A stretch of 64,000 nucleotides of DNA from Streptomyces stelliscabiei (GTDB taxonomy: Bacteria > Actinomycetota > Actinomycetes > Streptomycetales > Streptomycetaceae): assembly GCF_014873495.1 (NCBI RefSeq), contig NZ_JADBGF010000001.1:6014001-6078000 (forward strand), read 5' to 3'. The notes below the pieces were generated by a model that was given only the letters and a program-made list of their open reading frames with translations, had not been told where the DNA came from and ran no database searches. A program made the translations under genes and the position numbers. The first letter of the stretch is position 1; each line of letters starts with the position of its first letter. Below are positions 26,397 to 35,188 of the stretch, in pieces.

Positions 26397-27143
26397 GTGC
26401 CCCAGAACGTGCTGCTCGCCGAGGACGACCGCGCCATCCGCCATGCCCTGGAACGCGCGCTGACCCTGGAGGGGTACGAGGTCACGGCGGTCGCCGACGG
26501 CGTCGAGGCGCTCGCCCAGGCCCACCGCACCCAGCCCGACGTGCTCGTGCTGGACGTGATGATGCCCGGCATAGACGGGCTCCAGGTGTGCCGTGTGCTG
26601 CGCGCGGAGGGTGACCGGACGCCGATCCTGATGCTCACCGCGCTCGTGGAGACCGCCGACCGGATCGCCGGGCTCGACGCCGGCGCGGACGACTACGTCG
26701 TCAAACCGTTCGACGTGGAAGAGGTGTTCGCGCGGTTGCGCGCACTCCTGCGCAGGACGGGCAACGACGGCTTCGCCCGCCCCCTCCCGCCACCGGCGGG
26801 CGCGGTGGCCGGCCCCGCCGGGGCGGCGGCCCCGGACGGCGGCGGGCTGCTCACGGCCGCCGGGCTGCGGATGGACGTCCAGGCGCGGCGGGCCTGGCGC
26901 GGGACGCGCGAACTGGAGCTGACCCGCACCGAGTTCGACCTCCTGGAACTGCTCGTCCGCAACGCGGGCATCGTCCTCGACCATGCGACGATCTACGACC
27001 GCATCTGGGGCTACGACTTCGGCCCCGGCTCCAAGAACCTCGCCGTCTACGTCGGTTATCTGCGCCGCAAGCTCGACGAGCCCGGGGCGCCGGCGCTGAT
27101 CCACACCGTGCGGGGTGTGGGGTACGCGCTGCGGGAAGACTGA
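26397..27143 (+). CDS. OmpR/PhoB-family response regulator
   Basis: 248 residues from GTG 26397; there is little 5' leader and no clear ribosome site. The receiver domain has D10/D11 and the phosphoacceptor D53 (VLVLDVMMPG), Thr in MLTALVE and the conserved Lys in DDYVVKPF. A Gly/Pro/Ala linker of ~30 residues joins it to a winged-helix domain (RELELTRTEFDLLELLVRNAG... VGYLRRKLDEPGAPALIHTVRGVGYALRED). It resembles the MprA subgroup. It is paired with the histidine kinase 12 bp downstream. Targets unknown; the divergent glycosyltransferase is a natural candidate. Confidence 0.95.
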   Translation: MPQNVLLAEDDRAIRHALERALTLEGYEVTAVADGVEALAQAHRTQPDVLVLDVMMPGIDGLQVCRVLRAEGDRTPILMLTALVETADRIAGLDAGADDYVVKPFDVEEVFARLRALLRRTGNDGFARPLPPPAGAVAGPAGAAAPDGGGLLTAAGLRMDVQARRAWRGTRELELTRTEFDLLELLVRNAGIVLDHATIYDRIWGYDFGPGSKNLAVYVGYLRRKLDEPGAPALIHTVRGVGYALRED

Positions 27144-27155
27144 GGGCGGCGCCCG

Positions 27156-28772
27156 GTGCCGCCGCGTCCCGTCCGGGCGCTGTCCCGGCTGCTCGCCCGG
27201 CTGCGGCCGGTCCCCTCGCTGCGGGCGACCTTCACCGTGTCGTTCGTGGCGGTGGCGTGTGTCGTCACCGTCCTCGTCGGGATCCTCAGCTACAGCGCGG
27301 CGGCGCGGCTGGTGCGGGTCGACGAGCAGACCGTGTTCGCCGAGGTCGTGCGTGATCTGCGGGAGCTGGTCGAGCAGGACCGGCTGACCCCGGAGGACTT
27401 CGCGCCGAGCGGCAGCGGCGGCCCGCGCGACGACCTGATCCGCTCCGGCCGCACCGACGTGCAGGTGCTCGGCCCGCACGGCGAGATCCTGGAGAAGGGC
27501 GCCCCCGGCCTGCCCGTACGCGACGCGGACCGCCGTACGGCCGACACGGCCCTGCCCGGGGTGATGGTCGAGCACGGTGAGGTCGAGGTCGGTGACGACC
27601 GCTACCGGGTGGTGACCGTCGCCCTCGGCGGCGGCCGGGGCGCCGTGCAGGTCGCGCAGGAGTTCAGCGACACGGAGGATCTGCTGCGGGAGCTGCAGCA
27701 GCGGACCCTGCTGTTCGTGTCCGGCATCGTCATCTCCGCCGGGCTGTTCGGATGGTGGCTGGCGCGGCGGCAGACCCGGCGGCTCGTGCAGCTGGCGGGG
27801 GCGGCGGAGGACGTGGCGCGGACCGGGCGGCTGGGCATCCAGGTGCCGGTCGCGGGCCGGGACGAGGTGGGGCGGCTCGGGCGTTCCTTCGATCGCATGC
27901 TGGTCCGCCTCGCCCAGTCGGAGGAGGACCAGCGGCGGCTGGTCCAGGACGCCGGGCACGAACTGCGCACCCCGCTGACCTCCCTGCGGACGAACATCTC
28001 GCTGCTGCGGCGCATCGACGAGCTGCCGTCCCGGATGCGTGCGGAACTCGTCGACGACCTCTCCCAGGAGGCCCTCGAACTGACCGATCTGGTCAACGAG
28101 TTGGTCGACCTCGCGGCCGGGCAGTCCAGCACCGAGCCCGTGCAGCGGGTCGACCTGGCGGACCTGGCGGAGGAGGTCGCGGGGACCGCCCGCCGCCGTA
28201 CCGGCCGCGAGGTCCTCGTCCGCGTGGCCGGTGACACGACCGTCGAGGGGCGGCCCGGGGCCCTCCAGCGGGCCATCTCCAACCTGGTGGAGAACGCGGC
28301 GAAGTTCGACCGCGCGGGGTCCGGGGCGATCGTGGTGGTCGTGGCGCGGGGGTCGGCGGGAGAACTGGGGGAGCTGGGCGGGCTGGAGGAGTGGGGGGAG
28401 CCGGGCGTGCGGGGCCAGGGGGGTCCGGGGAGCCTGGGAGATCACGGTGGCGCGCGGGAATCGGGTGGCTCGCGCGCGTCGGGTGGCTCGCGCGCGTCGG
28501 GTGGGGCGCGTGCGGCGGGTGCGGCGGGTGCCGGTTCGGATGTCGTCCGCGTCGAGGTCCTCGACCGGGGTCCCGGTGTCCCCGACTGCGATCTCGAACG
28601 CATCTTCGATCGCTTCTATCGCGCCCCGGACGCCCGCAGCCTGCCCGGGTCCGGGCTCGGGCTGTCGATCGTGCGCGCGGTGGCGGCCGCGCACGGCGGC
28701 GCGCCGTTCGCGTTCCGGCGGGAGGGCGGGGGGCTGGTGACCGGGTTCACGGTCCGGGACGCGGGCGGGTGA
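27156..28772 (+). CDS. Sensor histidine kinase with an unusual insert in the ATPase domain
   Basis: 538 residues from GTG 27156. There are two membrane helices (LRATFTVSFVAVACVVTVLVGILSY at ~25-48; TLLFVSGIVISAGLFGWWLA at ~185-205) around a ~135-residue extracytoplasmic sensor, then HAMP, then HisKA with phosphoacceptor H268 (AGHELRTPLTSLRTN). The N box is NLVENAAKF (~376), the G1 box VEVLDRGPGVPD, then FDRFYRAPDARSLPGSGLGLSIVRAVAAAHGG. Between the N and G1 boxes, about residues 398-463, is a ~65-residue Gly/Ser/Ala/Glu-rich stretch with repeated SGGSRA units that the family normally lacks. It is the cognate kinase of the preceding response regulator. Confidence 0.93.
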   Translation: MPPRPVRALSRLLARLRPVPSLRATFTVSFVAVACVVTVLVGILSYSAAARLVRVDEQTVFAEVVRDLRELVEQDRLTPEDFAPSGSGGPRDDLIRSGRTDVQVLGPHGEILEKGAPGLPVRDADRRTADTALPGVMVEHGEVEVGDDRYRVVTVALGGGRGAVQVAQEFSDTEDLLRELQQRTLLFVSGIVISAGLFGWWLARRQTRRLVQLAGAAEDVARTGRLGIQVPVAGRDEVGRLGRSFDRMLVRLAQSEEDQRRLVQDAGHELRTPLTSLRTNISLLRRIDELPSRMRAELVDDLSQEALELTDLVNELVDLAAGQSSTEPVQRVDLADLAEEVAGTARRRTGREVLVRVAGDTTVEGRPGALQRAISNLVENAAKFDRAGSGAIVVVVARGSAGELGELGGLEEWGEPGVRGQGGPGSLGDHGGARESGGSRASGGSRASGGARAAGAAGAGSDVVRVEVLDRGPGVPDCDLERIFDRFYRAPDARSLPGSGLGLSIVRAVAAAHGGAPFAFRREGGGLVTGFTVRDAGG

Positions 28773-28823
28773 CCGGGGCCGGCCACCCGGCCCGCCGGCA
28801 CCGTCCGGCCCGGCCCGGTCCGG

Positions 28824-29336
28824 TCAGGCGTAGGTCCAGCGCCAGGCGTTCGAGCGGTAGGCGCACGTGATCTCGGTGCCGTCCTCGGTGGTGGTGACGG
28901 CCCCGTGGTCGCTGTTGCGGCAGAACTGCCCCGCCGAGTAGCAGTTGCCGGAGTTGGAGACGATCGAACAGGTGCCGACGGAGTCCTGGCCGCCGGTGTC
29001 GTCACTGCCGCCGCCGGGGTCGCTGCCGCTGTCGGCCGCCTTCGCGACGGCGGTCTCGGTGACGGTGACGGTGGGGCGCGGCTTCGCCTTGGCCTTGACG
29101 GTCTCGGTGACGGTGGGGCCGGGCTCGGGTGTGGCCGTCACGGTCGCCGTGACGGTCGTACGGGGCTTGGTGGTGGCCTGCACGCCCTCCTGTCCGTCGC
29201 CCCCGGCGGACCCGATGAGCGTGCCCGTCATGAGCAGGGCGGAGCCGCCGACCCACACGAGGACCCGCTTGCGCAGCGGGCGGGTGTCGGGCGGGCGGGG
29301 CGCCGACGGTGTGGGGCCGGTGTACGGGTTGGTCAT
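28824..29336 (-). CDS. Hypothetical membrane-anchored protein with Cys-rich C-terminal module
   Basis: 170 residues from ATG 29336, with GGGGGACGAG upstream. A short cytoplasmic Pro-rich N-terminus is followed by one membrane segment (VLVWVGGSALLMTGTLIGSA), then ~70 residues of Thr/Val-rich low complexity with repeated TVTETV/TVTATV units. The C-terminal module contains four Cys (CSIVSNSGNCYSAGQFCRNSDHG... ITCAYRSNAWRW). Modules of this shape are common at the C-termini of Streptomyces secreted proteins, but no function is known. It probably spans the wall with its Thr-rich stalk. Confidence 0.72.
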   Translation of the reverse strand: MTNPYTGPTPSAPRPPDTRPLRKRVLVWVGGSALLMTGTLIGSAGGDGQEGVQATTKPRTTVTATVTATPEPGPTVTETVKAKAKPRPTVTVTETAVAKAADSGSDPGGGSDDTGGQDSVGTCSIVSNSGNCYSAGQFCRNSDHGAVTTTEDGTEITCAYRSNAWRWTYA

Positions 29337-29509
29337 CTCGTCCCCCTGGGCGTTTCGGGTGGAGTGACCGTAGTGCCCGGTGGCGCCGGATGCGGGGGAG
29401 TGGGGGAGAGGAGGCCATTCCGTGACCGGTGGGTCCTCGTCGGCCCGCTCGACACGGACGCCGCGCGCGGTGGGCGCGGTGCCGGACCCCGGGAGGCCGG
29501 GGTGCCGCG

Positions 29510-30259
29510 TCAGGCGGTGGGCCGGGTCGCCCCCGCGCTCCAGCGGCCGAGCACCGGCTCGCCGAGGGTGCGGGCCGTCCGGCACAGGGTCTGGCCGTGG
29601 CGCGCGAAGAGTTCGTCGCGGTCGTCGAAGTGGCCGAGGTCGGCGACCACTCGGGCGGAGAGGTCGCAGGTGCCGGGGGCCGTGCCGCAGGAGTCCCACT
29701 GGACGCCGGTACGGGCGATCGCGTCGAAGAGGGTCTCGCCGCCCCGGTTGGCGAAGCCGTCGCCGCCCGTGGCGGGGGCGTCGAAGAGGTCGCCGATCGG
29801 GAGCCACGCGCCGCTGATCCTGAACTCCGGCCAGGCCAGCAGGACCTGCTCCGGCACGAACGGCTTCAGCCGCGGGAACCTCGGATACCAGAAGGTCCCG
29901 TCCACCAGCAGCCCGCGCACCCGCGTCCGTACGCGTACGGCCCGGGCGACGGCCTCCAGCGCGGCCATCCGCTGACTGCACGAGCCACGCCGCAGCCGCA
30001 GCGTCCGCGACACGCGCCGGCGGTCCTCCACCGAGTACACCGGGCGGACGTCCCGCGCGATGATCCGGTGCGCGGTCCGCAGCGCGTCACGCGGTGTCGC
30101 CTCGCTCAGCACCCGGCGCGCGAGGGCGCCCACCAGTGGATCGTCGTGGTCCAGGATCGCCGTGGCCCGCGTGGACCCCACCACGCCCGCCGACTCCCGG
30201 GCGGGCACCCCGGCCCGTTTGCCCTGCGCGTTGTACGACATGAGCAGTCGACTGGTCAT
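29510..30259 (-). CDS. Transglutaminase-like protein
   Basis: 249 residues from ATG 30259; ATG 30241 is an alternative. The core RRGSCSQRMAALEAVARAVRVRTRVRGLLVDGTFWYPRFPRL matches the transglutaminase/cysteine-protease-like active site. It has the Cys in GSCSQR and an acidic partner near VDGTF, but the catalytic His cannot be pinned down by eye. No signal peptide is evident, so it is probably cytosolic. It stands alone between the Cys-rich membrane protein and the RsbW-like operon. Function unknown. Confidence 0.65.
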   Translation of the reverse strand: MTSRLLMSYNAQGKRAGVPARESAGVVGSTRATAILDHDDPLVGALARRVLSEATPRDALRTAHRIIARDVRPVYSVEDRRRVSRTLRLRRGSCSQRMAALEAVARAVRVRTRVRGLLVDGTFWYPRFPRLKPFVPEQVLLAWPEFRISGAWLPIGDLFDAPATGGDGFANRGGETLFDAIARTGVQWDSCGTAPGTCDLSARVVADLGHFDDRDELFARHGQTLCRTARTLGEPVLGRWSAGATRPTA

Positions 30260-30691
30260 GACAGTTCCGTCCCCGTGCCCGTTCGGTTTCCGCCCCCGCG
30301 AGGAGCGCCGCCCGTCCCCTACGGGCGCCCGGCGCCCATCATCACACGACGACCGGGCGGGGCCGCGGGCCACTCGGGAGGGGGGCGGGACGGTGGCCGG
30401 GGCCGCGGCTGCCGGGGGGTCCCGGCGGTGCGCTTTCGTAGTACTTCCACCGACCCCATTGCGGCGGCGTGAACACGCCGACTACGGTCGTCCCTGCGCT
30501 CACGGAGAGTGTGCACCTGATTACTCAGACATATCCAGCCTGCAGCGAGCCCTGTACTCGAATCTCTCATACTCCATCCCCTGCGTACCGCCAGTTGAAA
30601 GCGCACCCCGGGCCGTCGACACCCGAGGAGGAGCCACCGACGCGGTAGGGACCCGAGCAATCCCTTCTCGTCGCAACGGAGTTGATCGCAC
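30260..30691. other. 432-bp intergenic region with an AT-richer island
   Basis: No convincing gene. The left half is a typical GC-rich spacer. The stretch ~30505-30595 (CACCTGATTACTCAGACAT and following) is clearly lower in GC than anything nearby, consistent with a promoter and 5' leader for the RsbW-like gene at 30692. An open plus frame runs through it but lacks the codon bias of its neighbours and is not called. Confidence 0.5.
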
Positions 30692-31186
30692 ATGACCGAA
30701 ACAGCCCCTGACGTCGCCGACCCGATCCCGGACACCGCCCCCTGGCTCTCGCCCGCGGCGACGACCTACACCCTCTCCTGTCCCTCCCTCGACACATCCC
30801 CCCACATCGCGCGCGACTTCGTCGCCACCGTCCTGCGCGCCCTCGGCCTCGACACCCTCGTCGAAGCCGCCGCCCTGTGCACGTCCGAGCTGGTCACGAA
30901 CGCCTGTGTGCACGCCAAGGGCGGAGGGTCGGTGCTCCGGCTGACGGTCGAGTCCTGGCGGGTCCGGGTCATCGTCTACGACGGCGACGAGAACCCGCCC
31001 GTCATGCGGGAGTTGACCCCGGGCGGCTGGGAGGAGGGCGGCCGCGGTCTCTACCTGGTCGACGCCCTCACGGACGGCCACTGGGGAACGTCCACCACCG
31101 TCCCCCAGGGCGACGGCCTCACCCGACCCGACGGCAAGGCGGTGTGGTTCGACCTGGCGGCGCCGGGCGGGTCCGTGCTGGGGTGA
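30692..31186 (+). CDS. RsbW-like GHKL ATPase (anti-sigma-factor kinase family)
   Basis: 164 residues from ATG 30692. A single GHKL ATPase domain: the N box is LCTSELVTNACVHA, the G1 region VIVYDGDENPP, and the G2 region GGRGLYLVDALTDGHW. Streptomyces encodes many such free-standing histidine-kinase-like ATPases; characterised members are anti-sigma factors or switch kinases. No anti-sigma antagonist or sigma factor lies adjacent. It is followed after 4 bp by an APH-type kinase gene, so the two form an operon. Confidence 0.88.
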   Translation: MTETAPDVADPIPDTAPWLSPAATTYTLSCPSLDTSPHIARDFVATVLRALGLDTLVEAAALCTSELVTNACVHAKGGGSVLRLTVESWRVRVIVYDGDENPPVMRELTPGGWEEGGRGLYLVDALTDGHWGTSTTVPQGDGLTRPDGKAVWFDLAAPGGSVLG

Positions 31187-31190
31187 TCCC

Positions 31191-32174
31191 ATGCGAAGCA
31201 GAGCGGCGTTTGTTGCGGATGTGTATGGCCTCGGGGGCGGGGCGTGGGACATGGTGCCTGTCGCCCGGGGGGCGTTGGGGCAGGTCTGGAGGCTGTCCGG
31301 TGGTGGCGGGGGATCGTGGGCGGTGAAGGAGTTGCTGTTCGGGTGTGATGTCGAGCAGGTGGGGCGGGAGGCGGCCTTACGGGACGCGGCCGAGGAGCTG
31401 GGGATCTCCGCACCCCGCCTCTTCGCGGACCGGGACGGGGCGTATGTGTCCCGGCTGCCCGACTCGATGGGCGGGGCGTACGTGAAGGTGTACGACTGGG
31501 TCGACGGGAGCGAGGCGGACCCGGCCGATCCGGAGGTACTGGAGTGGTGCGGGCGGACGCTCGCTCTGTTGCACCGGGCCGGGGAGGGGGCGAAGGAGAC
31601 GCCCGACGGGTGGTACGAGCGGTGCCCCGGGGAGGGCGACTGGGCCGCGTTGTGCGAGGCGGTCGGGCGGGCCGGGGTGCCCTGGGCACACGCGCTGGAG
31701 CGGTTCGTCGCCGGCCCGGCGCGGGAGCTGGCGGCGTACGTCACCCCCTGCGAAGGCGGTGACGTGGTGACCTCGCATCTCGACGTGCGGCCGCAGAACG
31801 TGCTGGTGGGGCGGTCCGGACCGGTCCTCCTCGACTGGGACAACGCCGGGCCCGTGTCGGCGGAGCGCGAACTCGCCCGCGCCGTCCATGTGTGGGCCGG
31901 CGGTGACGACTTCCGCGCCGCTGCCGCCCGGCGGCTGGTGCGGGGCTACCGGGAGGCGGGGGGCCGCGCGGTCGTGCGGGGGGCGGAGTCGTTCTCCATG
32001 CTCTTCGCGACGGAGCTGAACTACGTCCGCGTGCAGGCCGCGTGCGCGGTCGATCCGGAGGTGACCGAGGCGCAGCGGGCGTTCGCGAGCGAGCAGGTCG
32101 TGGGTCTGCTGGGGAGGCTGCCCGACCCGGCCGCCGTCTCCCGGCTGGTGGAGGCGCTGGCTGCCGGGTGGTGA
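31191..32174 (+). CDS. APH-family kinase with intact catalytic motif
   Basis: 327 residues from ATG 31191, 4 bp after the RsbW-like gene. Aminoglycoside phosphotransferase fold: a Gly-rich loop and N-lobe Lys (WAVKELLFG), the catalytic loop SHLDVRPQNVLV (H-x-D-x-x-x-x-N) and the metal-binding DWDNAGP. This contrasts with the altered motif in the kinase at 3958. It probably phosphorylates a hydroxylated small molecule or protein. Operon coupling to an anti-sigma-like ATPase suggests a regulatory rather than resistance role; that is inference. Cytosolic. Confidence 0.86.
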   Translation: MRSRAAFVADVYGLGGGAWDMVPVARGALGQVWRLSGGGGGSWAVKELLFGCDVEQVGREAALRDAAEELGISAPRLFADRDGAYVSRLPDSMGGAYVKVYDWVDGSEADPADPEVLEWCGRTLALLHRAGEGAKETPDGWYERCPGEGDWAALCEAVGRAGVPWAHALERFVAGPARELAAYVTPCEGGDVVTSHLDVRPQNVLVGRSGPVLLDWDNAGPVSAERELARAVHVWAGGDDFRAAAARRLVRGYREAGGRAVVRGAESFSMLFATELNYVRVQAACAVDPEVTEAQRAFASEQVVGLLGRLPDPAAVSRLVEALAAGW

Positions 32175-32196
32175 GGCCGGTCCGTCGAGGGCTCGT

Positions 32197-32592
32197 TCAG
32201 GTGCGGTCGATGTGCACGTTCGTCGACTTCACGCGGGCCGTGGCCTCCATGCCGACCTCCAGGCCCAGCTCCTCCACGGCCTCCCGCGTGAGCAGGGAGA
32301 CCAGGCGGTGCGGGCCCGCCTGGATCTCCACCTGGGCCGCCACGTCACCGAGTTTCACGGCGGTGACGATGCCGGGGAAGGCGTTGCGGGCCGACGTGTA
32401 GGGGGCGTCGGCCTCGTCGGCGGTGTCCGAGGCCAGCTCCACGGAGAAGGCGGCGAGGTCTTTGCCGTCGATGAGCCGCCGGCCGTTCTCGTCGCGGCGG
32501 GTCGCCACCCGGCCCGCGTCCGCCCATCGCCGCGCGGTGTCGGGGCTGATCCCCAGCAGCCGCGCGGCCTGACCGATCGTGTAGGACTGCAT
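32197..32592 (-). CDS. HTH-TOBE (molbindin) molybdate-responsive regulator
   Basis: 131 residues from ATG 32592. Residues 1-55 are a MerR/excisionase-type HTH (MQSYTIGQAARLLGISPDTARRWADAGR). Residues ~65-131 are a TOBE/Mop domain (ARNAFPGIVTAVKLGDVAAQVEIQAGPHRLVSLLTREAVEELGLEVGMEATARVKSTNVHI), which binds molybdate or tungstate oxyanions. This layout is common in actinomycetes. It probably controls molybdate uptake or molybdoenzyme genes, none of which are in the window. Convergent with the kinase operon. Confidence 0.9.
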   Translation of the reverse strand: MQSYTIGQAARLLGISPDTARRWADAGRVATRRDENGRRLIDGKDLAAFSVELASDTADEADAPYTSARNAFPGIVTAVKLGDVAAQVEIQAGPHRLVSLLTREAVEELGLEVGMEATARVKSTNVHIDRT

Positions 32593-32659
32593 GGCGCCAA
32601 GATATGCGCCGCCGGACGCCCGCTCGGCCCCGCCACCGGGGAACCGGCCGGGCGCCCGG

Positions 32660-33907
32660 TCACCGCAGCGTCGTCAGGAACTTCCCCAGCCGGGCGACGC
32701 CCTCGCGCAGCTCGTCCGCCGAGGCCGCGTAGGAGAGGCGGACGTGGGTGTCGGCGGTGTGCGTGCCGAAGTCCCGGCCGGGCGTCAGCGCGACGTGCGC
32801 CTCCCGCAGCGCGCGCTCGCAGAACTCCCAGGACGTGAGGCCGGTCCCGCTGACGTCGAAGTAGACGTAGAACGCTCCGTCGGGCGGCACCGGGACCGGC
32901 AGCCCGATCCGCGCCAGCCCGTCCAGGACGAGCGCGCGCCGCGCGCCGAACTCCACCCGGCGGGCCTCGCAGACCGCCAGCGACTCGGGGGTGAAGCAGG
33001 CGAGGGCGGCGTGCTGGGCGGGGGCGGAGGCGCAGAGGAAGTAGTTCTGCGCGAGGCGTTCCAGGGCCGGTACGAGGGTCTCGGGGACGACGCACCAGCC
33101 GAGCCGCCAGCCGGTCATGCCGAAGTACTTCGAGAAGCTGTTGATCACGACGGCCCCGGGGTCGAACGACAGCGCGCTGCGCGGCGGGCGGCCCCGCTCG
33201 TCGTGGTCGCCGAGGTCGAGGTAGATCTCGTCGACGAGTCGCCAGGCGTCGCGCTCACGCGCCAGGTCGCAGAGCGCGGCCAGCTCGTCGGCGGGGACGG
33301 AGGTGCCGGTGGGGTTGGAGGGGGTGGCGACCATGACCCCGCGCGTACGGTCCGTCCAGTGCGCCCGCACCGCCGCCGCGTCCAGCTGGAACCGGCTCGC
33401 GGCGGTGGTGGGCACGAGGGTGACCTCGGCACCGAAGCTCTCGACGATCTGCCGGTTGCAGGGGTAGGAGGGGTCGCCGATGAGCACCTCGTCACCGGGG
33501 TCCACGAGGGCGGCGGTGGCCAGCACGAGCGCGGCCGAGGCGCCCGCCGTGACGACGATCCGGCCCGGGTCGACCTCGACGCCGTGCCGATCCCGGTAGA
33601 ACCCCGCGACGGCCTCCCGCAGGGCCGGCAGTCCGAGCGCCGCGGTGTACGTCATCGGCCGCCCGTCCATGACGTCCCGCATCGCCGCCACGACGGCCGG
33701 GGGAGCACCGAAGTCCGGTTCCCCGAGGCTGAGTTTGACGACGTCATGGCCCTGCGCGGTCAGCGAGGCGGCCTGCTTGGCGAACTCCATGGCGTAGAAG
33801 GGGGCGACGGCGCGGGCCCGCCGCGAGACCCGCACACCGCCGCTGCCTCCGAGGCCACCCGTACCGCCCATGTCACTGATGCCGCTCGCGTCGTTCACAT
33901 CGCTCAT
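32660..33907 (-). CDS. PLP-dependent aminotransferase, class I/II (aspartate-type)
   Basis: 415 residues from ATG 33907; ATG 33916 is equally possible, since neither has a strong ribosome site. After a Gly-rich N-terminus of ~25 residues the standard motifs appear: VVKLSLGEPDFGAPP, MTYTAALGLPALREAV, TAGASAALVLA, VATPSNPTGTSVP, DEIYLDLG, and the Schiff-base Lys in NSFSKYFGMTGWRLGW. The C-terminus carries VRLSYAAS with the substrate-carboxylate Arg. It transfers amino groups to a 2-oxo acid; the substrate is not defined. It stands alone on the minus strand, so its pathway is unknown. Confidence 0.88.
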   Translation of the reverse strand: MSDVNDASGISDMGGTGGLGGSGGVRVSRRARAVAPFYAMEFAKQAASLTAQGHDVVKLSLGEPDFGAPPAVVAAMRDVMDGRPMTYTAALGLPALREAVAGFYRDRHGVEVDPGRIVVTAGASAALVLATAALVDPGDEVLIGDPSYPCNRQIVESFGAEVTLVPTTAASRFQLDAAAVRAHWTDRTRGVMVATPSNPTGTSVPADELAALCDLARERDAWRLVDEIYLDLGDHDERGRPPRSALSFDPGAVVINSFSKYFGMTGWRLGWCVVPETLVPALERLAQNYFLCASAPAQHAALACFTPESLAVCEARRVEFGARRALVLDGLARIGLPVPVPPDGAFYVYFDVSGTGLTSWEFCERALREAHVALTPGRDFGTHTADTHVRLSYAASADELREGVARLGKFLTTLR

Positions 33908-33987
33908 GCCCCTCATGCTGCGGCCCACAGGGGGCTCGGGGCCAGCGGCGACCGGGGTGCGGACGGTGGAGGGCGGAGGAAGGGGGT

Positions 33988-34019
33988 GAGGCCCAGGACC
34001 GGCGACGGTCCGGGGCCTC
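33988..34019 (-). terminator. Hairpin downstream of the beta-lactamase gene
   Basis: GAGGCCC (33988-33994) and GGACC (33996-34000) pair with GGTCC (34007-34011) and GGGCCTC (34013-34019) around a 6-nt loop, with one A/G mismatch. It lies 168 nt beyond the beta-lactamase stop on the minus strand and ahead of the aminotransferase. There is no U-tract, which is usual in Streptomyces. Confidence 0.55.
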
Positions 34020-34186
34020 GTGCGCGGCGCGCCGGGCGGCACGGGCGCCGCGCGGTAGGGGACGGCGGCATGCGTCCGCGGGATCGCGGCCCAGGAGGCG
34101 GCGGCGCCGACCCCCGCACGCTCACACGGCCGTGCCGGACGGGGAGGTCCCGCGCCGGGGCCGCCCGGGCCGGCCGGTGGTCGCCG

Positions 34187-35116
34187 CTACGCCGTGAGCG
34201 CCCCCGCGACCAGCCCCGCCGCCCTGGCCACCAGCGGGTTGTCCGTGGGGCCCTCGGGGTCGTACTTGGTCGACAGCACGGACAGGACCAGGGGCGGGCG
34301 GCCGGGCGGCCAGACGACGCCGACGTCGTTGGCGACCCCGTACGCCGATCCGCCGCCGGTCTTGTCCGCGAGCGTCCAGTCGGCGGGGAGGCCTGCCCGG
34401 AAGCGCTCGACGTTCGTCGAGTTGGCGACCAGCCAGCCGGTCAGCAGGTCCCGGTCCGCGTCCGGCAGGGCCCGGCCGAGGAGGAGCCGCGCGTAGGTTC
34501 CGCCGATCGCCCGCGGGGTGGTGGTGTCGGTCGTCCGCCACGGTTCCGCCGTGTTCAGCTCGGGTTCCCAGCGGTCGAGGCGGGTCGTCCGGTCGCCCAG
34601 CGAGCGGCAGAAACGGGTGATCGCGGTGGGCCCGCCCAGCTCGCGCAGCAGCAGGTTCCCGGCCCCGTTGTCGCTGTGCGAGACGGTCGCGGCGCACAGC
34701 TCCCCGACGGTCATACCGGTCGAGACGTTCTCGACCGTGATGGGGCAGTAGCCCGCCGCCTTGACGTACTCCTCCGTGTAGTGGATCCGCCGGGCGAGGT
34801 ACTCGCCGTCGCGGTCGAGGTCCCGTAACACGGCCCCCGCCGCGAGCGTCTTGAACACCGAGCAGAGGGGGAACCGCTCGTCCGCCCGGTACGCCACCGT
34901 GCGCCCGGTGGCCGTGTCGTGGGCGAAGACCCCCAGCCGCGCGGAGTACTCCCGCTCCAGCTCGCCCAGTCGGCCCGCGAGCCCCGTGTCGTCCGGAGCC
35001 GAGGCGTGCGCCGGCCCGGCACCGACCGTGCCGAGCGCACCCACGGCGCCCAGGCCGCTCAACCCGCCCAGACCGAGCACCGTGCGACGGCGGAGGCCTG
35101 ATCCCTTGCTTTCCAA
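34187..35116 (-). CDS. Class A beta-lactamase, Tat-exported
   Basis: 309 residues from TTG 35116 (MESKGSGLRRRTVLG), supported by GGGAGAAG upstream; GTG 35176 would add 20 residues. The N-terminus has a twin-arginine-like RRR-TVLGLGGLSGL signal ending before AHASAPD. Ambler class A elements are all present: S70-x-x-K (CSVFKTLA), SDN loop (SHSDNGAGN), Glu166 region (RWEPELNTA) and KTG (DKTGGGSAYG). It is expected to hydrolyse penicillins outside the membrane. There is no adjacent regulator of the BlaI/BlaR type; the neighbour is a broken AsnC gene. Confidence 0.94.
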   Translation of the reverse strand: MESKGSGLRRRTVLGLGGLSGLGAVGALGTVGAGPAHASAPDDTGLAGRLGELEREYSARLGVFAHDTATGRTVAYRADERFPLCSVFKTLAAGAVLRDLDRDGEYLARRIHYTEEYVKAAGYCPITVENVSTGMTVGELCAATVSHSDNGAGNLLLRELGGPTAITRFCRSLGDRTTRLDRWEPELNTAEPWRTTDTTTPRAIGGTYARLLLGRALPDADRDLLTGWLVANSTNVERFRAGLPADWTLADKTGGGSAYGVANDVGVVWPPGRPPLVLSVLSTKYDPEGPTDNPLVARAAGLVAGALTA

Positions 35117-35188
35117 GGTCTTCTCCCTACGTGGTCGTGATCTCTGTCCCGACTCCGGAGACGTCACTCCCGTCACACGGGGTTCCCC

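Noticed and set aside
24807..28694. A continuous 1295-codon minus-strand frame spanning the glycosyltransferase and the two-component system
   Set aside because: Only the first third (24807-26111) carries protein motifs. The rest is antisense to an OmpR regulator and a histidine kinase with complete conserved domains; long antisense frames are expected in 70+% GC DNA.
30505..30691. A possible small gene in the AT-richer leader of the RsbW-like gene
   Set aside because: No start with a ribosome site, no codon bias and no recognisable motif.
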